Assembly: GCF_900113735.1 (NCBI RefSeq)
Contig: NZ_FOQM01000009.1
Location: 115,618-179,617, forward strand
Length of the DNA: 64,000 nucleotides
Direction of reading: 5' to 3'
Origin: Bradyrhizobium sp. Gha
GTDB lineage: Bacteria; Pseudomonadota; Alphaproteobacteria; Rhizobiales; Xanthobacteraceae
Below are positions 1 through 9,018 of the stretch, piece by piece. The notes below the pieces were generated by a model, which searched no databases, was not told the DNA's origin, and saw only the letters and a list, made by a program, of their open reading frames with translations. A program made the position numbers and the translations under genes. Each line of letters begins with the position of its first letter. Within the stretch, counting starts at the first letter, position 1.

Positions 1-149
1 AGGTGCTGGGGAGCTGGGCGCAGTCCCATGCCGTCGACGCCATCGTCATGGGCGCCTATCATCATTCGCGTCTGAACGAGACTGTCTGGGGCGGCGTGAC
101 CAAAACCGTCATCGGCCAGCCACCATGCTGGGTAATGATGTCGCACTAG
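1..149 (+). CDS. Universal stress protein, C-terminal end only (partial)
   Basis: The reading frame is open from the left edge (frame of base 3) and ends with TAG at 147-149. The visible residues include AVDAIVMGAYHHSRLNE and WGGVTKTVIG, which match the last strand and the Gly-containing nucleotide-binding end of UspA-fold proteins (family form: IVMGxxGxSxLxxxxLGGVTxxxL). UspA proteins bind ATP or AMP and act in stress survival in the cytoplasm. Everything upstream lies outside the window, so domain number cannot be judged. Confidence 0.75.
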   Translation, partial: VLGSWAQSHAVDAIVMGAYHHSRLNETVWGGVTKTVIGQPPCWVMMSH

Positions 150-215
150 GTGCGCTTCAACTCATATCCCGGTTAGCTTCTGTCGGACCCGTTGCCCGAT
201 CGGACTGGTGTGATC

Positions 216-2906
216 ATGTCGACTTACCGCCTGAAGAACCTGCTGTCGCCCCGGTCGGTCGCGCTGGTGGGCGCGAGTTCCCGTCCAGTTTCCGTTGGAC
301 GCGCGGTCCTTGAGAACATTCGCAAGGCGGAATTCAAGGGGCAGTTCGGCTTGGTGAACCCGCGCCATGCCGAGATCGACGGTATCGCGGCAGTGAGCAG
401 CCTGGACAAACTTCCGTTTGTCCCCGAACTGGTCGTCATTACCGCGCCGGCGCGTCAGATACCTGAAATCATCGACCAGGCCGGCCATCGCGGTTCAGCC
501 GGGGCTCTGATCCTTTCGTCGGGACTTGGCCATGGACCGGGGGCGCTCCAGGAAAGCGCCGTGGCGGCCGCCCGGAAATACGGAATGCGGCTTATTGGCC
601 CGAATTGCCTCGGCATCATGATGCCCGGCGCAAGCCTCAATGCGAGTTTCGCCGCACACATGCCGGGGGCAGGAAATCTAGCTCTGATCTCACAATCGGG
701 TGCGATCGCGGCCGGCATGGTGGATTGGGCCGCGCAGCGTGGCGTGGGTTTCTCCGGCATCGTCACGATCGGTGATCAGATCGACGTCGACATCGCTGAT
801 TTGCTCGACCATTTCGCGATGGACCACAAGACGCGTGCCATTCTGCTGTACATCGAGGCCATCAGGGACGCGCGAAAGTTCATGTCGGCAGCGCGCGCCG
901 CGGCGCGCGTGAAACCCGTCGTCGTGGTGAAGTCGGGTCGCATGGTGCAGGGCGCGAAGGCGGCTGCCACGCATACGGGCGCGCTCGCAGGCACCGACGC
1001 CGTCTATGATGCAGCTTTCCGTCGCGCTGGTGTCCTTCGGGTATCCGATCTGCGCGAACTGTTTGATTGCGCCGAGACGCTCGGCAGGATCGGGGCACCG
1101 GCGGGAAAACGACTCGCGATTCTGACCAATGGCGGTGGCATCGGCGTCCTGGCGGTCGACCGGCTGGTCGACCTCGGCGGAATTCCCGCGCCGATGATGC
1201 CAGATACGCGCGAGAAGCTCGCTGCGGTGCTGCCACCGACCTGGTCCGGCACCAATCCCATCGATATCGTCGGCGACGCAGATGCATCGCGCTATGCTGC
1301 CGCGCTGGAGGTCCTGCTGGACGATCCTGGCAATGATGCGATCCTCGTGCTCAATGTGCAGACCGCGATCGCATCGGCTGCCGCGATCGCAGCGATCGTG
1401 ACCGAGCTCGTCGTCAAATATCGCGAGAAGCACCGCAGTTGGGCCAAGCCCGTGCTTGCTGCCTGGGTCGGCGCCGATCAGGACATCATCGCGACGCTAT
1501 CTGCCGCAGGCATTCCGAACTATCCGACCGAAGATGACGCGGTGCGTGGCTTCATGCATATGGTCCGGCATCGCGAGGTGGTCGACGAGCTGAGCCAGGT
1601 TCCGCCGGCGATGCCGGACAGGTTCGTGCCTGATGTGGCGGCTGCAAAGGAGATCGTCGCAATGGCTATCGCCGACGGCCGCAAATGGCTCGAGCCCGTC
1701 GAGATCAAGCATCTGCTTGCATGCTATGACATCGCAATGGTGCCGACCTATGCGGCTGATGATGTCGAGCAGGCGGTCGTCTACGCGGACGAGATCTTCG
1801 CGCAAGGCGCCACCGTCGTGCTCAAGATCATGTCGCGCGATATCGTGCACAAGTCCGATGTCGGCGGTGTCGTTCTCAATCTGACCTCGCAGGCTGCGGT
1901 GCGCGCAGCCGCTGCCGACATACTGGCGCGGGTGAGAAAGTTACGGCCCGAAGCCCTGATTGACGGCATCATCGTGCAAACGATGGTCGTCAAAGCGAAG
2001 GCGCGCGAGCTGATCCTGGGCCTCGCCGACGATCCGACCTTCGGCACGGTCGTGGTGTTCGGCCGCGGCGGCACGGCGGTCGAGATCATCAACGACAAGG
2101 CCCTGGCGCTGCCGCCGCTCGATTTACAGCTCGCCCGTGACCTGATCGAGCGTACACGTGTGTCCCGGTTGTTGCCCGCGTACCGGGATGTGCCGGCGGT
2201 CAAGCAGGACGCGGTCGCACTGGTGCTGGTCAAGCTGGCGCAGATGGCAGCCGACATCCCTGAGATCCGCGAGTTCGACATCAATCCGATGCTGGCCGAC
2301 GAAACCGGCGTGACCGCCGTCGATGCCCGCGCCGCGGTGGGGCCGCCGCAGCGAAAATTTGCGGGCTCAGGCCCGGCCAATTTCGCTGTCCGCGCCTATC
2401 CGTCGCAATGGGAGCGCCGGCTCGCGCTCAAGGACGGCTGGCGCATTTTCGTGCGGCCCCTGCGCCCCGAAGACGAACCGACGATCCACGAATTCCTACG
2501 TCATGTCACGCCTGAGGATCTCCGCCTGCGCTTCTTCGCGCCGATGAAGGAGTTTACCCATGAGTTCATCGCGCGCCTGACCCAGCTCGATTATGCGCGC
2601 GCCATGGCTTTCATCGCCTTCGATGAACAGGACGAGATGGTCGGCGTGGTGCGACTCCATTCGGATTCGGTCTACGATCGCGGCGAATACGCGATCCTGC
2701 TGCGGTCCGACCTCAAGGGCAGAGGGCTCGGCTGGGCCCTGATGCAGCTGATCATCGACTATGCGAAGTCGGAAGGGCTCAAGACGATCTCGGGCGACGT
2801 GCTCAAGGAGAACGTCGTGATGCTGGAGATGTGCCGGCAGCTAGGTTTCGAGATCAAGCCGGATCCGAGCGAGCCTGATATCTGCGACGTCCGCCTGAAG
2901 CTCTGA
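216..2906 (+). CDS. Pat-like protein: NDP-forming acyl-CoA synthetase fused to GNAT acetyltransferase
   Basis: The product is 896 aa. Residues about 5-290 form the CoA-binding and ligase alpha regions (LLSPRSVALVGAS at the start), about 480-690 an ATP-grasp/beta region (VVLKIMSRDIVHKSDVGGV), and about 740-896 a GNAT domain with the acetyl-CoA loop LKGRGLGWALM. This order is that of the protein lysine acetyltransferase Pat (YfiQ), which acetylates acetyl-CoA synthetase and other acyl-CoA ligases. His253 in HTGALAG sits where ADP-forming ligases carry the phosphorylated histidine; known Pat enzymes are thought to have no synthetase activity, so function could be acetyltransfer, ligation or both. 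ATG 216 is preferred over TTG 192 because homologues begin at MSxYRL. It stands alone, 66 bases after a UspA gene. Confidence 0.85.
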   Translation: MSTYRLKNLLSPRSVALVGASSRPVSVGRAVLENIRKAEFKGQFGLVNPRHAEIDGIAAVSSLDKLPFVPELVVITAPARQIPEIIDQAGHRGSAGALILSSGLGHGPGALQESAVAAARKYGMRLIGPNCLGIMMPGASLNASFAAHMPGAGNLALISQSGAIAAGMVDWAAQRGVGFSGIVTIGDQIDVDIADLLDHFAMDHKTRAILLYIEAIRDARKFMSAARAAARVKPVVVVKSGRMVQGAKAAATHTGALAGTDAVYDAAFRRAGVLRVSDLRELFDCAETLGRIGAPAGKRLAILTNGGGIGVLAVDRLVDLGGIPAPMMPDTREKLAAVLPPTWSGTNPIDIVGDADASRYAAALEVLLDDPGNDAILVLNVQTAIASAAAIAAIVTELVVKYREKHRSWAKPVLAAWVGADQDIIATLSAAGIPNYPTEDDAVRGFMHMVRHREVVDELSQVPPAMPDRFVPDVAAAKEIVAMAIADGRKWLEPVEIKHLLACYDIAMVPTYAADDVEQAVVYADEIFAQGATVVLKIMSRDIVHKSDVGGVVLNLTSQAAVRAAAADILARVRKLRPEALIDGIIVQTMVVKAKARELILGLADDPTFGTVVVFGRGGTAVEIINDKALALPPLDLQLARDLIERTRVSRLLPAYRDVPAVKQDAVALVLVKLAQMAADIPEIREFDINPMLADETGVTAVDARAAVGPPQRKFAGSGPANFAVRAYPSQWERRLALKDGWRIFVRPLRPEDEPTIHEFLRHVTPEDLRLRFFAPMKEFTHEFIARLTQLDYARAMAFIAFDEQDEMVGVVRLHSDSVYDRGEYAILLRSDLKGRGLGWALMQLIIDYAKSEGLKTISGDVLKENVVMLEMCRQLGFEIKPDPSEPDICDVRLKL

Positions 2907-3237
2907 TCCGCCCAGTTGCGGGGCGTTTCGGACGCGTTTGCCGCGGAGCGGGGCGGGTATGTCGGCAAATATTGATCTGGCTCAACAGGCGTTACCCAGC
3001 GCCGACCGGGCTGATTCTTGCCGCTCCGGCGTGCCCATGCGCCTTTTTTGAGTTGCCATCCCTGCAACTCTGCATCGGCTGAAACGCATCGGCGCACCCT
3101 GCAGGTGCGGCTCCGGGGCGCAATCGCGGCATTTTGGCAGCTTTCGTCTCAAGCTCTGTCCGTGCTTTCCGGTTGAAAAGCCCGCTGACGTTGACTACGC
3201 AGGAACTCCAGTGCCTCGCAGTCTTAGGAGTCCCGGC
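2907..3237. other. Intergenic stretch before the Crp/Fnr gene
   Basis: About 330 bases with no supported gene. The only clear signal is the ribosome-binding site AGGAG at 3226-3230 for the downstream regulator. I see no terminator with a T run after the Pat-like gene. Confidence 0.5.
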
Positions 3238-3966
3238 GTGCCTCAGGACAAGACCGGCGACCCCCGGCAGTTGTCGGGTAACAAACTGTCGGTCCTGCGC
3301 AAGCATCCGATCTTCGCAGATCTGGATCCGGAAGCGCTCGATCAGCTGTGCCGCTACGCCAAGCACACCACCGTCAAGCGTGGTGCGACCATCGCCGCCA
3401 AGGGCGATCCCGGCAACAATCTGTTCGCGGTGATCACGGGAACGGTGAAGATCTCCACTTCATCGCCTGACGGGCGGAACGCTATTCTCAATCTGATCGG
3501 TCCGGGCGAAATCTTCGGCGAGATCGCCGTACTCGACGGTGCGCCGCGGTCGGCGGATGCAACCGCCAACACCAACTGCGAGCTCTACATCATCGACCGC
3601 CGCGACTTCCTGCCGTTCGTGAAGAGCCAGCCGGCGCTCGCGATGAAATTCATCGAACTGCTCTGCGCGCGGCTGCGCTGGACCAGCCAGCAGGTCGAAC
3701 AGGTGATCTTGCAGAATCTGCCGGGCCGGCTCGCAAGCGCGCTGCTTGGTCTCACCGAGGAACGCAAGCTCGATTCCGGCAGCGGCACGCTCGCGATCAC
3801 CCAGCAGGAGATCAGCGAGATGGTTGGGATGACGCGCGAGAGCATCAACAAGCAATTGCGCGCCTGGGCCGGACGAGGCTGGGTACGCCTCGAGCATGGC
3901 GCCATCGTCGTGCTCGACATGGATGCGCTGCGTGAGCTTGCCGAAAGCGGCCTCGACGGCGAGTGA
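3238..3966 (+). CDS. Crp/Fnr-family transcriptional regulator
   Basis: A 242-aa cytoplasmic regulator. Residues about 20-135 are a cyclic-nucleotide-binding-like beta-roll (GDPGNNLFAVITGTVKI; PGEIFGEIAVLDG; PRSADATA), followed by the dimerisation helix and a C-terminal winged helix containing QQEISEMVGMTRESINKQL, the DNA-reading helix-turn-helix. There is no N-terminal cysteine cluster, so it is not a classic FeS-type Fnr; the PRSADATA stretch resembles the cAMP-binding loop of Crp-like proteins. GTG 3238 is chosen because AGGAG lies seven bases upstream; another GTG at 3211 lacks such a site. Targets cannot be told from the sequence. Confidence 0.88.
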   Translation: MPQDKTGDPRQLSGNKLSVLRKHPIFADLDPEALDQLCRYAKHTTVKRGATIAAKGDPGNNLFAVITGTVKISTSSPDGRNAILNLIGPGEIFGEIAVLDGAPRSADATANTNCELYIIDRRDFLPFVKSQPALAMKFIELLCARLRWTSQQVEQVILQNLPGRLASALLGLTEERKLDSGSGTLAITQQEISEMVGMTRESINKQLRAWAGRGWVRLEHGAIVVLDMDALRELAESGLDGE

Positions 3967-4065
3967 GAGCCTAGCCGTCGAGATTGTGCAGCTTCTCGAG
4001 ATGGCAAGAGCCGACGTGCCGCCCCGGCCTTGTGCCCCTCGAACCGCTGGCCGACGCGGCCTCAT

Positions 4066-5355
4066 TCAGTGCAGGATGTGACGCGGCAGCCAGAGCGAAA
4101 TCTCCGGCAGAAAGGTGACGAGCATCAGCACGAACAGCATGACGCCGTAGAACGGCCAGATCTTGCGCATGACCTCTTCGAGCGAGACCTTGCCGACGGC
4201 GCAGCCGACGAACAGGATCGCACCGACCGGCGGATGGCACAGGCCGATGCCGAGGTTGAGCAGCATGATCATGCCGAAGTGCACCGGATCGACGCCGAAA
4301 TTCTGCATCACCGGAAGGAGGATCGGCGTGGCGATCAGGATCGACGGCGCCATGTCGAGCAGCGTGCCGAGCAGCAGCAGCAAGACGTTGAGCAGCAACA
4401 GGATGACGTATTTGTTGCTGGAGATCGACAGGAAGAACGCCGTCATTTTCGCCGGCATCTGCGTCAGCGCCATGATGTAGCCGACGGCGGAGGCGCAGGC
4501 GATCAGCGTCATCACCATCGCAACGGTGCGCAAGGTCCGGTGCAGCAGCACCGGCAGATCCCGCCATTTGTAGTCGCGATAGACGAACATGGTGACGAAG
4601 AAGGCCCAGATGCAGGCGACCGCGCCGGCTTCGATCGCGGTGAAAATGCCGCCCAGAATGCCGCCGAGGATGATGACAAGCGTGATCAGGCCCCAGGCCG
4701 CGTCGATCGTGATCTTGACGGCTTCCTTGGCCGGCACGGTACGGCCTTGCGGGTGACCTTCGCGATAGGCGATCACCAGGCACAGCATGATCAGTGAGAA
4801 TCCGATCAACAGCCCGGGGAAGACGCCCGCCATGAACAGCGCGCTGATCGAGATGGTGCCGCCGGTGGCGAGCGAATAGAGCACGGCGTTGTGGCTCGGC
4901 GGGACCAGCAGTGCCTGAACCGAGGAGGAGATGGTGAGGTTGGTCGCAAACACCCGCGGATAGCCGTTCTTCTCCATCTGAGGGATCATCACCGAGCCGA
5001 TCGCCGAGGTGTCGGCAACGGCAGAGCCGGAGATGCCGCTGAGGAAGGTCGTCGCCAGCACGTTGACGATCGAGAGGCCGCCGCGCAGTCGCGTCAAGCC
5101 AACCAGAACGTCGGCAAAGGCGACAAGCCGCCGCGCCATGCCGCCTTCGGCCATGATGGCGCCGGCGAGCACGAAGAACGGAATCGTCAGCATCGCTACC
5201 TTGCTGACGCCGTCCGAGATCTTCAGCATCAAGGCTTCAAGTGGAATGCCGACCGACAATGCGCCGGCGATCGCCGCCATTGCCAGCGAATAGGCGATTG
5301 GCATGCCGATCAGGAAGCAGACGATCATCGTGCCGAGGAGGATGAAGATGTCCAT
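4066..5355 (-). CDS. dctM: TRAP transporter large permease (DctM)
   Basis: A 429-aa inner-membrane protein, typical for the ion-coupled large subunit of tripartite ATP-independent periplasmic transporters. It starts MDIFILLGTMIVCFLIGMP, has about twelve hydrophobic segments, and carries family features such as GMARRLVAFADVLVG, SGSAVADTSAIGSVMIP and LVPPSHNAVLYS. AGGG/GGGAG lies eight bases before its ATG. It is last in the minus-strand operon gntR-dctP-dctQ-dctM, 16 bases after dctQ. The substrate is unknown; TRAP systems usually import carboxylic acids. Confidence 0.93.
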   Translation of the reverse strand: MDIFILLGTMIVCFLIGMPIAYSLAMAAIAGALSVGIPLEALMLKISDGVSKVAMLTIPFFVLAGAIMAEGGMARRLVAFADVLVGLTRLRGGLSIVNVLATTFLSGISGSAVADTSAIGSVMIPQMEKNGYPRVFATNLTISSSVQALLVPPSHNAVLYSLATGGTISISALFMAGVFPGLLIGFSLIMLCLVIAYREGHPQGRTVPAKEAVKITIDAAWGLITLVIILGGILGGIFTAIEAGAVACIWAFFVTMFVYRDYKWRDLPVLLHRTLRTVAMVMTLIACASAVGYIMALTQMPAKMTAFFLSISSNKYVILLLLNVLLLLLGTLLDMAPSILIATPILLPVMQNFGVDPVHFGMIMLLNLGIGLCHPPVGAILFVGCAVGKVSLEEVMRKIWPFYGVMLFVLMLVTFLPEISLWLPRHILH

Positions 5356-5371
5356 TGCGATAACTCCCGGC

Positions 5372-5887
5372 TCACTCGAAGGGGGCGGTTTCGGAGTGCT
5401 TGCCGATCGGATCGGGCGGCACGCCGAGGAAAATTCGCTCGATCACGAAGAGCAGAAGGCAGAGGCCGCCGATCGGAATCGGCAGATAGGTGACGCCGAC
5501 CGACAGCGAGGGGAAATCAGGGATCGTGTTGTACCAGGTGACTTGGACCAGACGCTCGCCCCAGATCACCATGAACAGGGCGATCAGCGCCATCAGCAGC
5601 TGCACCAGGATGTCGGTTGCCTTTTGCAGCGGCGGAGGCAGCTTCTTGGCAAAATAGCCGACGCTCATATGCAGGTTGAGCCGGTAGCCGGCGGCTGCGC
5701 CGATAAAGGTCAGCACGATCGTCAGCAGAACCGCCGTCGGCTCCGGCCATGAAGCCGCACTGTTGAGCACGTAGCGCGTGAACACCGCCCACGGGATCAC
5801 CGCGGAGATTGCGACCAGCGCGGTGCAGCCGACGATCACGCATAACAGGTAGAGATAGTCCATCGCTCGGCGAAACAGTGCGGCCAT
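5372..5887 (-). CDS. dctQ: TRAP transporter small permease (DctQ)
   Basis: A 171-aa protein with four hydrophobic segments, the usual DctQ size and topology. Conserved small-subunit features include VIPWAVFTRYVLN near residue 30 and SWPEPTAVLLTIVLTFIGAA. It joins the large permease and the periplasmic binding protein in one importer. An AGGA-type ribosome site precedes ATG 5887. The gap to dctP is 88 bases and to dctM 16 bases, so the three are very likely cotranscribed. Confidence 0.9.
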   Translation of the reverse strand: MAALFRRAMDYLYLLCVIVGCTALVAISAVIPWAVFTRYVLNSAASWPEPTAVLLTIVLTFIGAAAGYRLNLHMSVGYFAKKLPPPLQKATDILVQLLMALIALFMVIWGERLVQVTWYNTIPDFPSLSVGVTYLPIPIGGLCLLLFVIERIFLGVPPDPIGKHSETAPFE

Positions 5888-5975
5888 CCGCGTTTCCTGC
5901 TCTGTCAGTGGTTCGGATTGTCGAGGCCGAAGCGCGATGGGTGATTGTCGCGCTTTGGCTTTGGTTCGAGAACGT

Positions 5976-6968
5976 TCAGAGCGTCTGGATGCGCTGGATC
6001 ATGGCCTGGTATTTCGGGCCATACTTGTCCCACACCGGCTTGACCGCATCCTGGAATGGCTTCTTGTCGGCGATTTCCACGATCTCGCAGCCGGCGGCCT
6101 TGGCCTTCTCCATCGCCGTCGTTTCGTACTTCTTCCAGAGCTCGCGCTCCTCGAGCTGCGCCTCGCGGGCGAACTTCTTGATCAGCGCCTGGTCGTCGGC
6201 GGACAGCGCGGTCCAGGACCGCTTGGAGAAGCAGAGGATCTCGGGGATGATCAGGTGCTCCGTCAGCGAGTAGTATTTCGCCACGGTGTAGTGGTTGCTG
6301 AACACGTAGCTCGGCGGGTTGTTCTCAGCGCCGTCGATCACGCCGGTCTGCAGCGAGGAGAATACCTGGTCGTATCCCATCGCGATGCCGTTGCCGCCAA
6401 GCGCATTGACCATGTCGATGAAGATCGGGTTGCCGATCACGCGAAGCTTCAGGCCGTGAACGTCGGCGACCGATTTGATGGGGTGCTTGGTGTTGTAGAA
6501 GCTGCGTGCACCGGAATCCATCCAGCACAGGCCGACCAGATTGGCGTTGGGGCTTGCGGTAATCTTGTCGAGCAACTCCTGGCCGACCTCGCCGTCCATC
6601 ATCTTCCAGGATTGCGCCACGTTCTTGAACAGGAACGGCATGTTGACGACGTTGATGTCGTCGACGATCGGACCGACGGCGCCGGCGCTGACGCGCAGCA
6701 TCTGGATCGCGCCGATCTGGGTCTGCTCGATCGTCTCCTTCTCGGCGCCAAGTTGCGCGGAGGGATAGGTCTGGATCGAGAGGCGGCCCTGGGTTGCCTC
6801 GGCGAGCTTCTTGCCCATGTTCTCGACGGCGGCGACCGTTGGGTAGCCAACCGGCTGCACGTCGGCGGCCTTGAAGACGGCCTTGGTCTGGGCGTGGCCC
6901 GACGAGATCGGAGCCAGCGTGGCAGCTCCCAGTCCGGCGCTCAATTTGATGAAATCACGGCGTAGCAT
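5976..6968 (-). CDS. dctP: TRAP transporter periplasmic substrate-binding protein (DctP)
   Basis: A 330-aa secreted receptor. ATG 6968 is chosen because GGGAG lies just upstream and the protein then begins MLRRDFIKLSAG, a twin-arginine (Tat) signal, with cleavage probably after SSGHAQ. The body has DctP features: GYPTVAAVENMGKKLAEATQGRL near the N-terminus, then AEKETIEQTQIGAIQM, and GLKLRVIGNP carrying the Arg that normally salt-bridges a substrate carboxylate. GAENNPPSYVFSNHY is also typical. It delivers ligand to DctQM. A GntR regulator is encoded 62 bases upstream in the same direction. Confidence 0.92.
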   Translation of the reverse strand: MLRRDFIKLSAGLGAATLAPISSGHAQTKAVFKAADVQPVGYPTVAAVENMGKKLAEATQGRLSIQTYPSAQLGAEKETIEQTQIGAIQMLRVSAGAVGPIVDDINVVNMPFLFKNVAQSWKMMDGEVGQELLDKITASPNANLVGLCWMDSGARSFYNTKHPIKSVADVHGLKLRVIGNPIFIDMVNALGGNGIAMGYDQVFSSLQTGVIDGAENNPPSYVFSNHYTVAKYYSLTEHLIIPEILCFSKRSWTALSADDQALIKKFAREAQLEERELWKKYETTAMEKAKAAGCEIVEIADKKPFQDAVKPVWDKYGPKYQAMIQRIQTL

Positions 6969-7030
6969 GGTCGTCTCCCTCATTAGTTCTTGGTTCTTTC
7001 GATGTGTGTCGTTATTGACCGGAAAGCCGG

Positions 7031-7771
7031 TCACTCCGTGCTGGCGAAAAACTCCGGATTGGTATGTTGCGTCTCCGAGATGTCGCGAAGCAGCCGGTCG
7101 AGATGGCGCTCCATCGCAATCCCGGCACGTTGCGGATCGTGCGCCTCGATCGCCGCGAGGATCGGTTCATGCTCTGCGATGACCTGCGTCATGCGTCCGG
7201 CGACCGGCAGCGTCAGTTGGCGATAACGATCGACATGCATCTTTACATGCAGGATCAGCGTCCAGATTCCGGGATGTCTGGCGACATCGGCGATGGTGGC
7301 GTGGAACAGCTCATCGGCCTGATGAAACGCGGTGCGGTCTCCAGCTTCATCGGCCTCACGCTGGCGTTCCACGATCGACCGCAATTGCAGGATCTGACTC
7401 GTCGTGGCGCGTTCGGCCGCGAGGCGCGCGGTGGTCTCTTCCAGCGCCTTGCGGATGATGATGGCCTCGGGCAGGGCGGCGAGCGGGATGCGGGACACGA
7501 AGATGCCGGACTGCGGAAAAACGTCCAGCAGGCCCTCGTCGGAAAGCTTGAGAATCGCTTCGCGCACCGGCGTGCGGCTGACGCCGAAGCTGAGCGCGAT
7601 CTCGGATTCCGAGATCACCTCGCCGGGCCTGCGACGCATCGAGACCAACTCGCCGCGCAGTTCGTTATAGATACGCGACGAAGCCGTCGCTCGCTGCGGT
7701 GGCTTACCGCGGCGAGGACCGGTCATGGCTGAAGCCGCGGCTTCGGTTTTCTTCGTCGAGCGGGCGGGCAT
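7031..7771 (-). CDS. GntR-family regulator, FCD type, of the TRAP operon
   Basis: A 246-aa protein. Residues about 30-100 are a winged helix-turn-helix (GEVISESEIALSFGVSRTPVREAILKL would span it; key part SRTPVREAI), then an all-helical FCD ligand-binding domain with metal-type histidines (FHQADELFHATIADVA; AEHEPILAAIEAHD). FCD regulators respond to carboxylic acids and usually repress neighbouring catabolic genes. ATG 7771 has GGAG five bases upstream. It leads the operon gntR-dctPQM, and a 20-base AT-rich near-palindrome at 7785-7804 sits just ahead of its start, which suggests autoregulation. Confidence 0.9.
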   Translation of the reverse strand: MPARSTKKTEAAASAMTGPRRGKPPQRATASSRIYNELRGELVSMRRRPGEVISESEIALSFGVSRTPVREAILKLSDEGLLDVFPQSGIFVSRIPLAALPEAIIIRKALEETTARLAAERATTSQILQLRSIVERQREADEAGDRTAFHQADELFHATIADVARHPGIWTLILHVKMHVDRYRQLTLPVAGRMTQVIAEHEPILAAIEAHDPQRAGIAMERHLDRLLRDISETQHTNPEFFASTE

Positions 7772-7784
7772 GCGTGCTCCGCAA

Positions 7785-7804
7785 TTGATATATTAGTATA
7801 TGAA
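7785..7804. promoter_or_regulatory. Near-palindrome, candidate GntR operator
   Basis: TTGATATATTAGTATATGAA: eight of ten base pairs match between the two halves. It lies 13 bases upstream of the gntR start, in the 369-base divergent gap before the dehydrogenase at 8141, in otherwise GC-rich DNA. Position and symmetry fit an operator for the adjacent FCD-type regulator; binding is inferred only. Confidence 0.5.
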
Positions 7805-8140
7805 CTGATTTGCGAGAAGATCAACTAGGAGATTAGAAGGGGGTGTCTCTGTTGCTCTGCAGCAAGCGGCAGCGGTTCTCCCACCGAAAGCCGAGCGCGA
7901 GATTGCTCTGGCATGATGACGGATATTTCCGCGCTCAAGAGCCCCTCCCTGGATCCATCTCCCCATTGGCCTTCCTAAGGGCGCGCCGAGCAAGGAGTCC
8001 AAGTTGAAGCGAGTATCGATCGATGCCGTTTTTGGATTGATGGGGGGCGACTACCGGGGATGCGAACGTTGTATTTGAACCTCTCGTGTCCGGGCCGCTT
8101 GGTTCGCACGACCTGACCGCAACAGGAAAAGGATGTAGTC
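7805..8140. other. Divergent intergenic region between gntR and the dehydrogenase
   Basis: No supported gene. It presumably holds the promoter of the dehydrogenase, whose GTG at 8141 follows an AAAGGA ribosome site. Apart from the palindrome at 7785-7804 I see no strong repeat. Confidence 0.45.
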
Positions 8141-8947
8141 GTGACTGATTATCGCAAGCTCTTCGATCTCACCGGCAAGACGGCCGTGGTGCTCGGCGCC
8201 GCATCGGGCATCGGCAAATCGTCCGCCGAGGCGCTGGCCGGACTTGGTGCGCAGGTCGTTTGCGCCGACCGCGCGCTTGACGCCGCGGAGGCGACGGCTG
8301 CGGGGATTCGCGAGAAGGGCGGCTGGGCCGAGGCCGCCGGGTGCGACGCTGCTAGCGCCGCCGACGTCAACGCGCTCGCCAAAACGGTGATGCAGAAATT
8401 TCCGCGGCTCGACATCGCCGTGACGACGCCCGGGCTCAACATCCGCAAGACCATTCTCGACTACACCGAGGAGGACCTCGATCGCGTCCTGAACCTCAAC
8501 GTCAAGGGCACCGTCTGGTTCTTCCAGGCCTTCGGCCGCATCATGGTCGAGCAAAAGGGCGGCAGCATCATCGCGTGCTCCTCGGTGCGCGCGGTGACCA
8601 TCGAGCCGGGCCTCGGTGTCTACGGCTCGACCAAGGCCGCGATCGGTCTTCTGGTGAAGGGCTTTGCCTCCGAGGTCGGGCATGCCGGCGTGCGCGTCAA
8701 CGCGGTCGCGCCGAGCATCGTGGAGACCGCGCTGACCAGCCCGTTCAAGCAGCGGCCCGACATCTACAATCTCTATGCGGGGCACACCGTGTTCAATCGT
8801 TGGAGCAGTGCCGACGAGGTCGCGACAGCCGTCGCCTATCTCGCTTCGGACGGAGCGAGCTATGTCAGCGGCAGCACGCTGTTCGTCGATGGCGGCTGGA
8901 CCGGGGTCGACGGCCCGCCGACCGGTCTCACGCAGCTGCACAAATGA
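8141..8947 (+). CDS. Short-chain dehydrogenase/reductase (SDR)
   Basis: A 268-aa classical SDR. The NAD(P)-binding GAASGIGK is near residue 20, CDAASAADVNAL corresponds to the adenine-contact Asp region, and the catalytic residues are Ser in ACSSVRA (about 147) with YGSTK (about 162-166). The usual NNAG motif is TTPG here. The C-terminus GSTLFVDGGWT is standard. It would oxidise an alcohol or reduce a ketone with NAD(P)H in the cytoplasm; the substrate is not predictable. It is divergent from gntR-dctPQM, so it may act on the compound that transporter imports. Confidence 0.9.
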   Translation: MTDYRKLFDLTGKTAVVLGAASGIGKSSAEALAGLGAQVVCADRALDAAEATAAGIREKGGWAEAAGCDAASAADVNALAKTVMQKFPRLDIAVTTPGLNIRKTILDYTEEDLDRVLNLNVKGTVWFFQAFGRIMVEQKGGSIIACSSVRAVTIEPGLGVYGSTKAAIGLLVKGFASEVGHAGVRVNAVAPSIVETALTSPFKQRPDIYNLYAGHTVFNRWSSADEVATAVAYLASDGASYVSGSTLFVDGGWTGVDGPPTGLTQLHK

Positions 8948-9018
8948 GGTTTGCATCTAGCTTGCAAAGCCGACGCGCTGGCGCAGCTCCCTCCGATCTG
9001 CGCCGGTCAGCAGTGCGA

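Noticed and set aside
4030..6965. Plus-strand frames opposite dctMQP (4030-4797, 4891-5493, 5937-6965)
   Set aside because: Shadows; the minus strand encodes recognisable TRAP subunits with ribosome sites.
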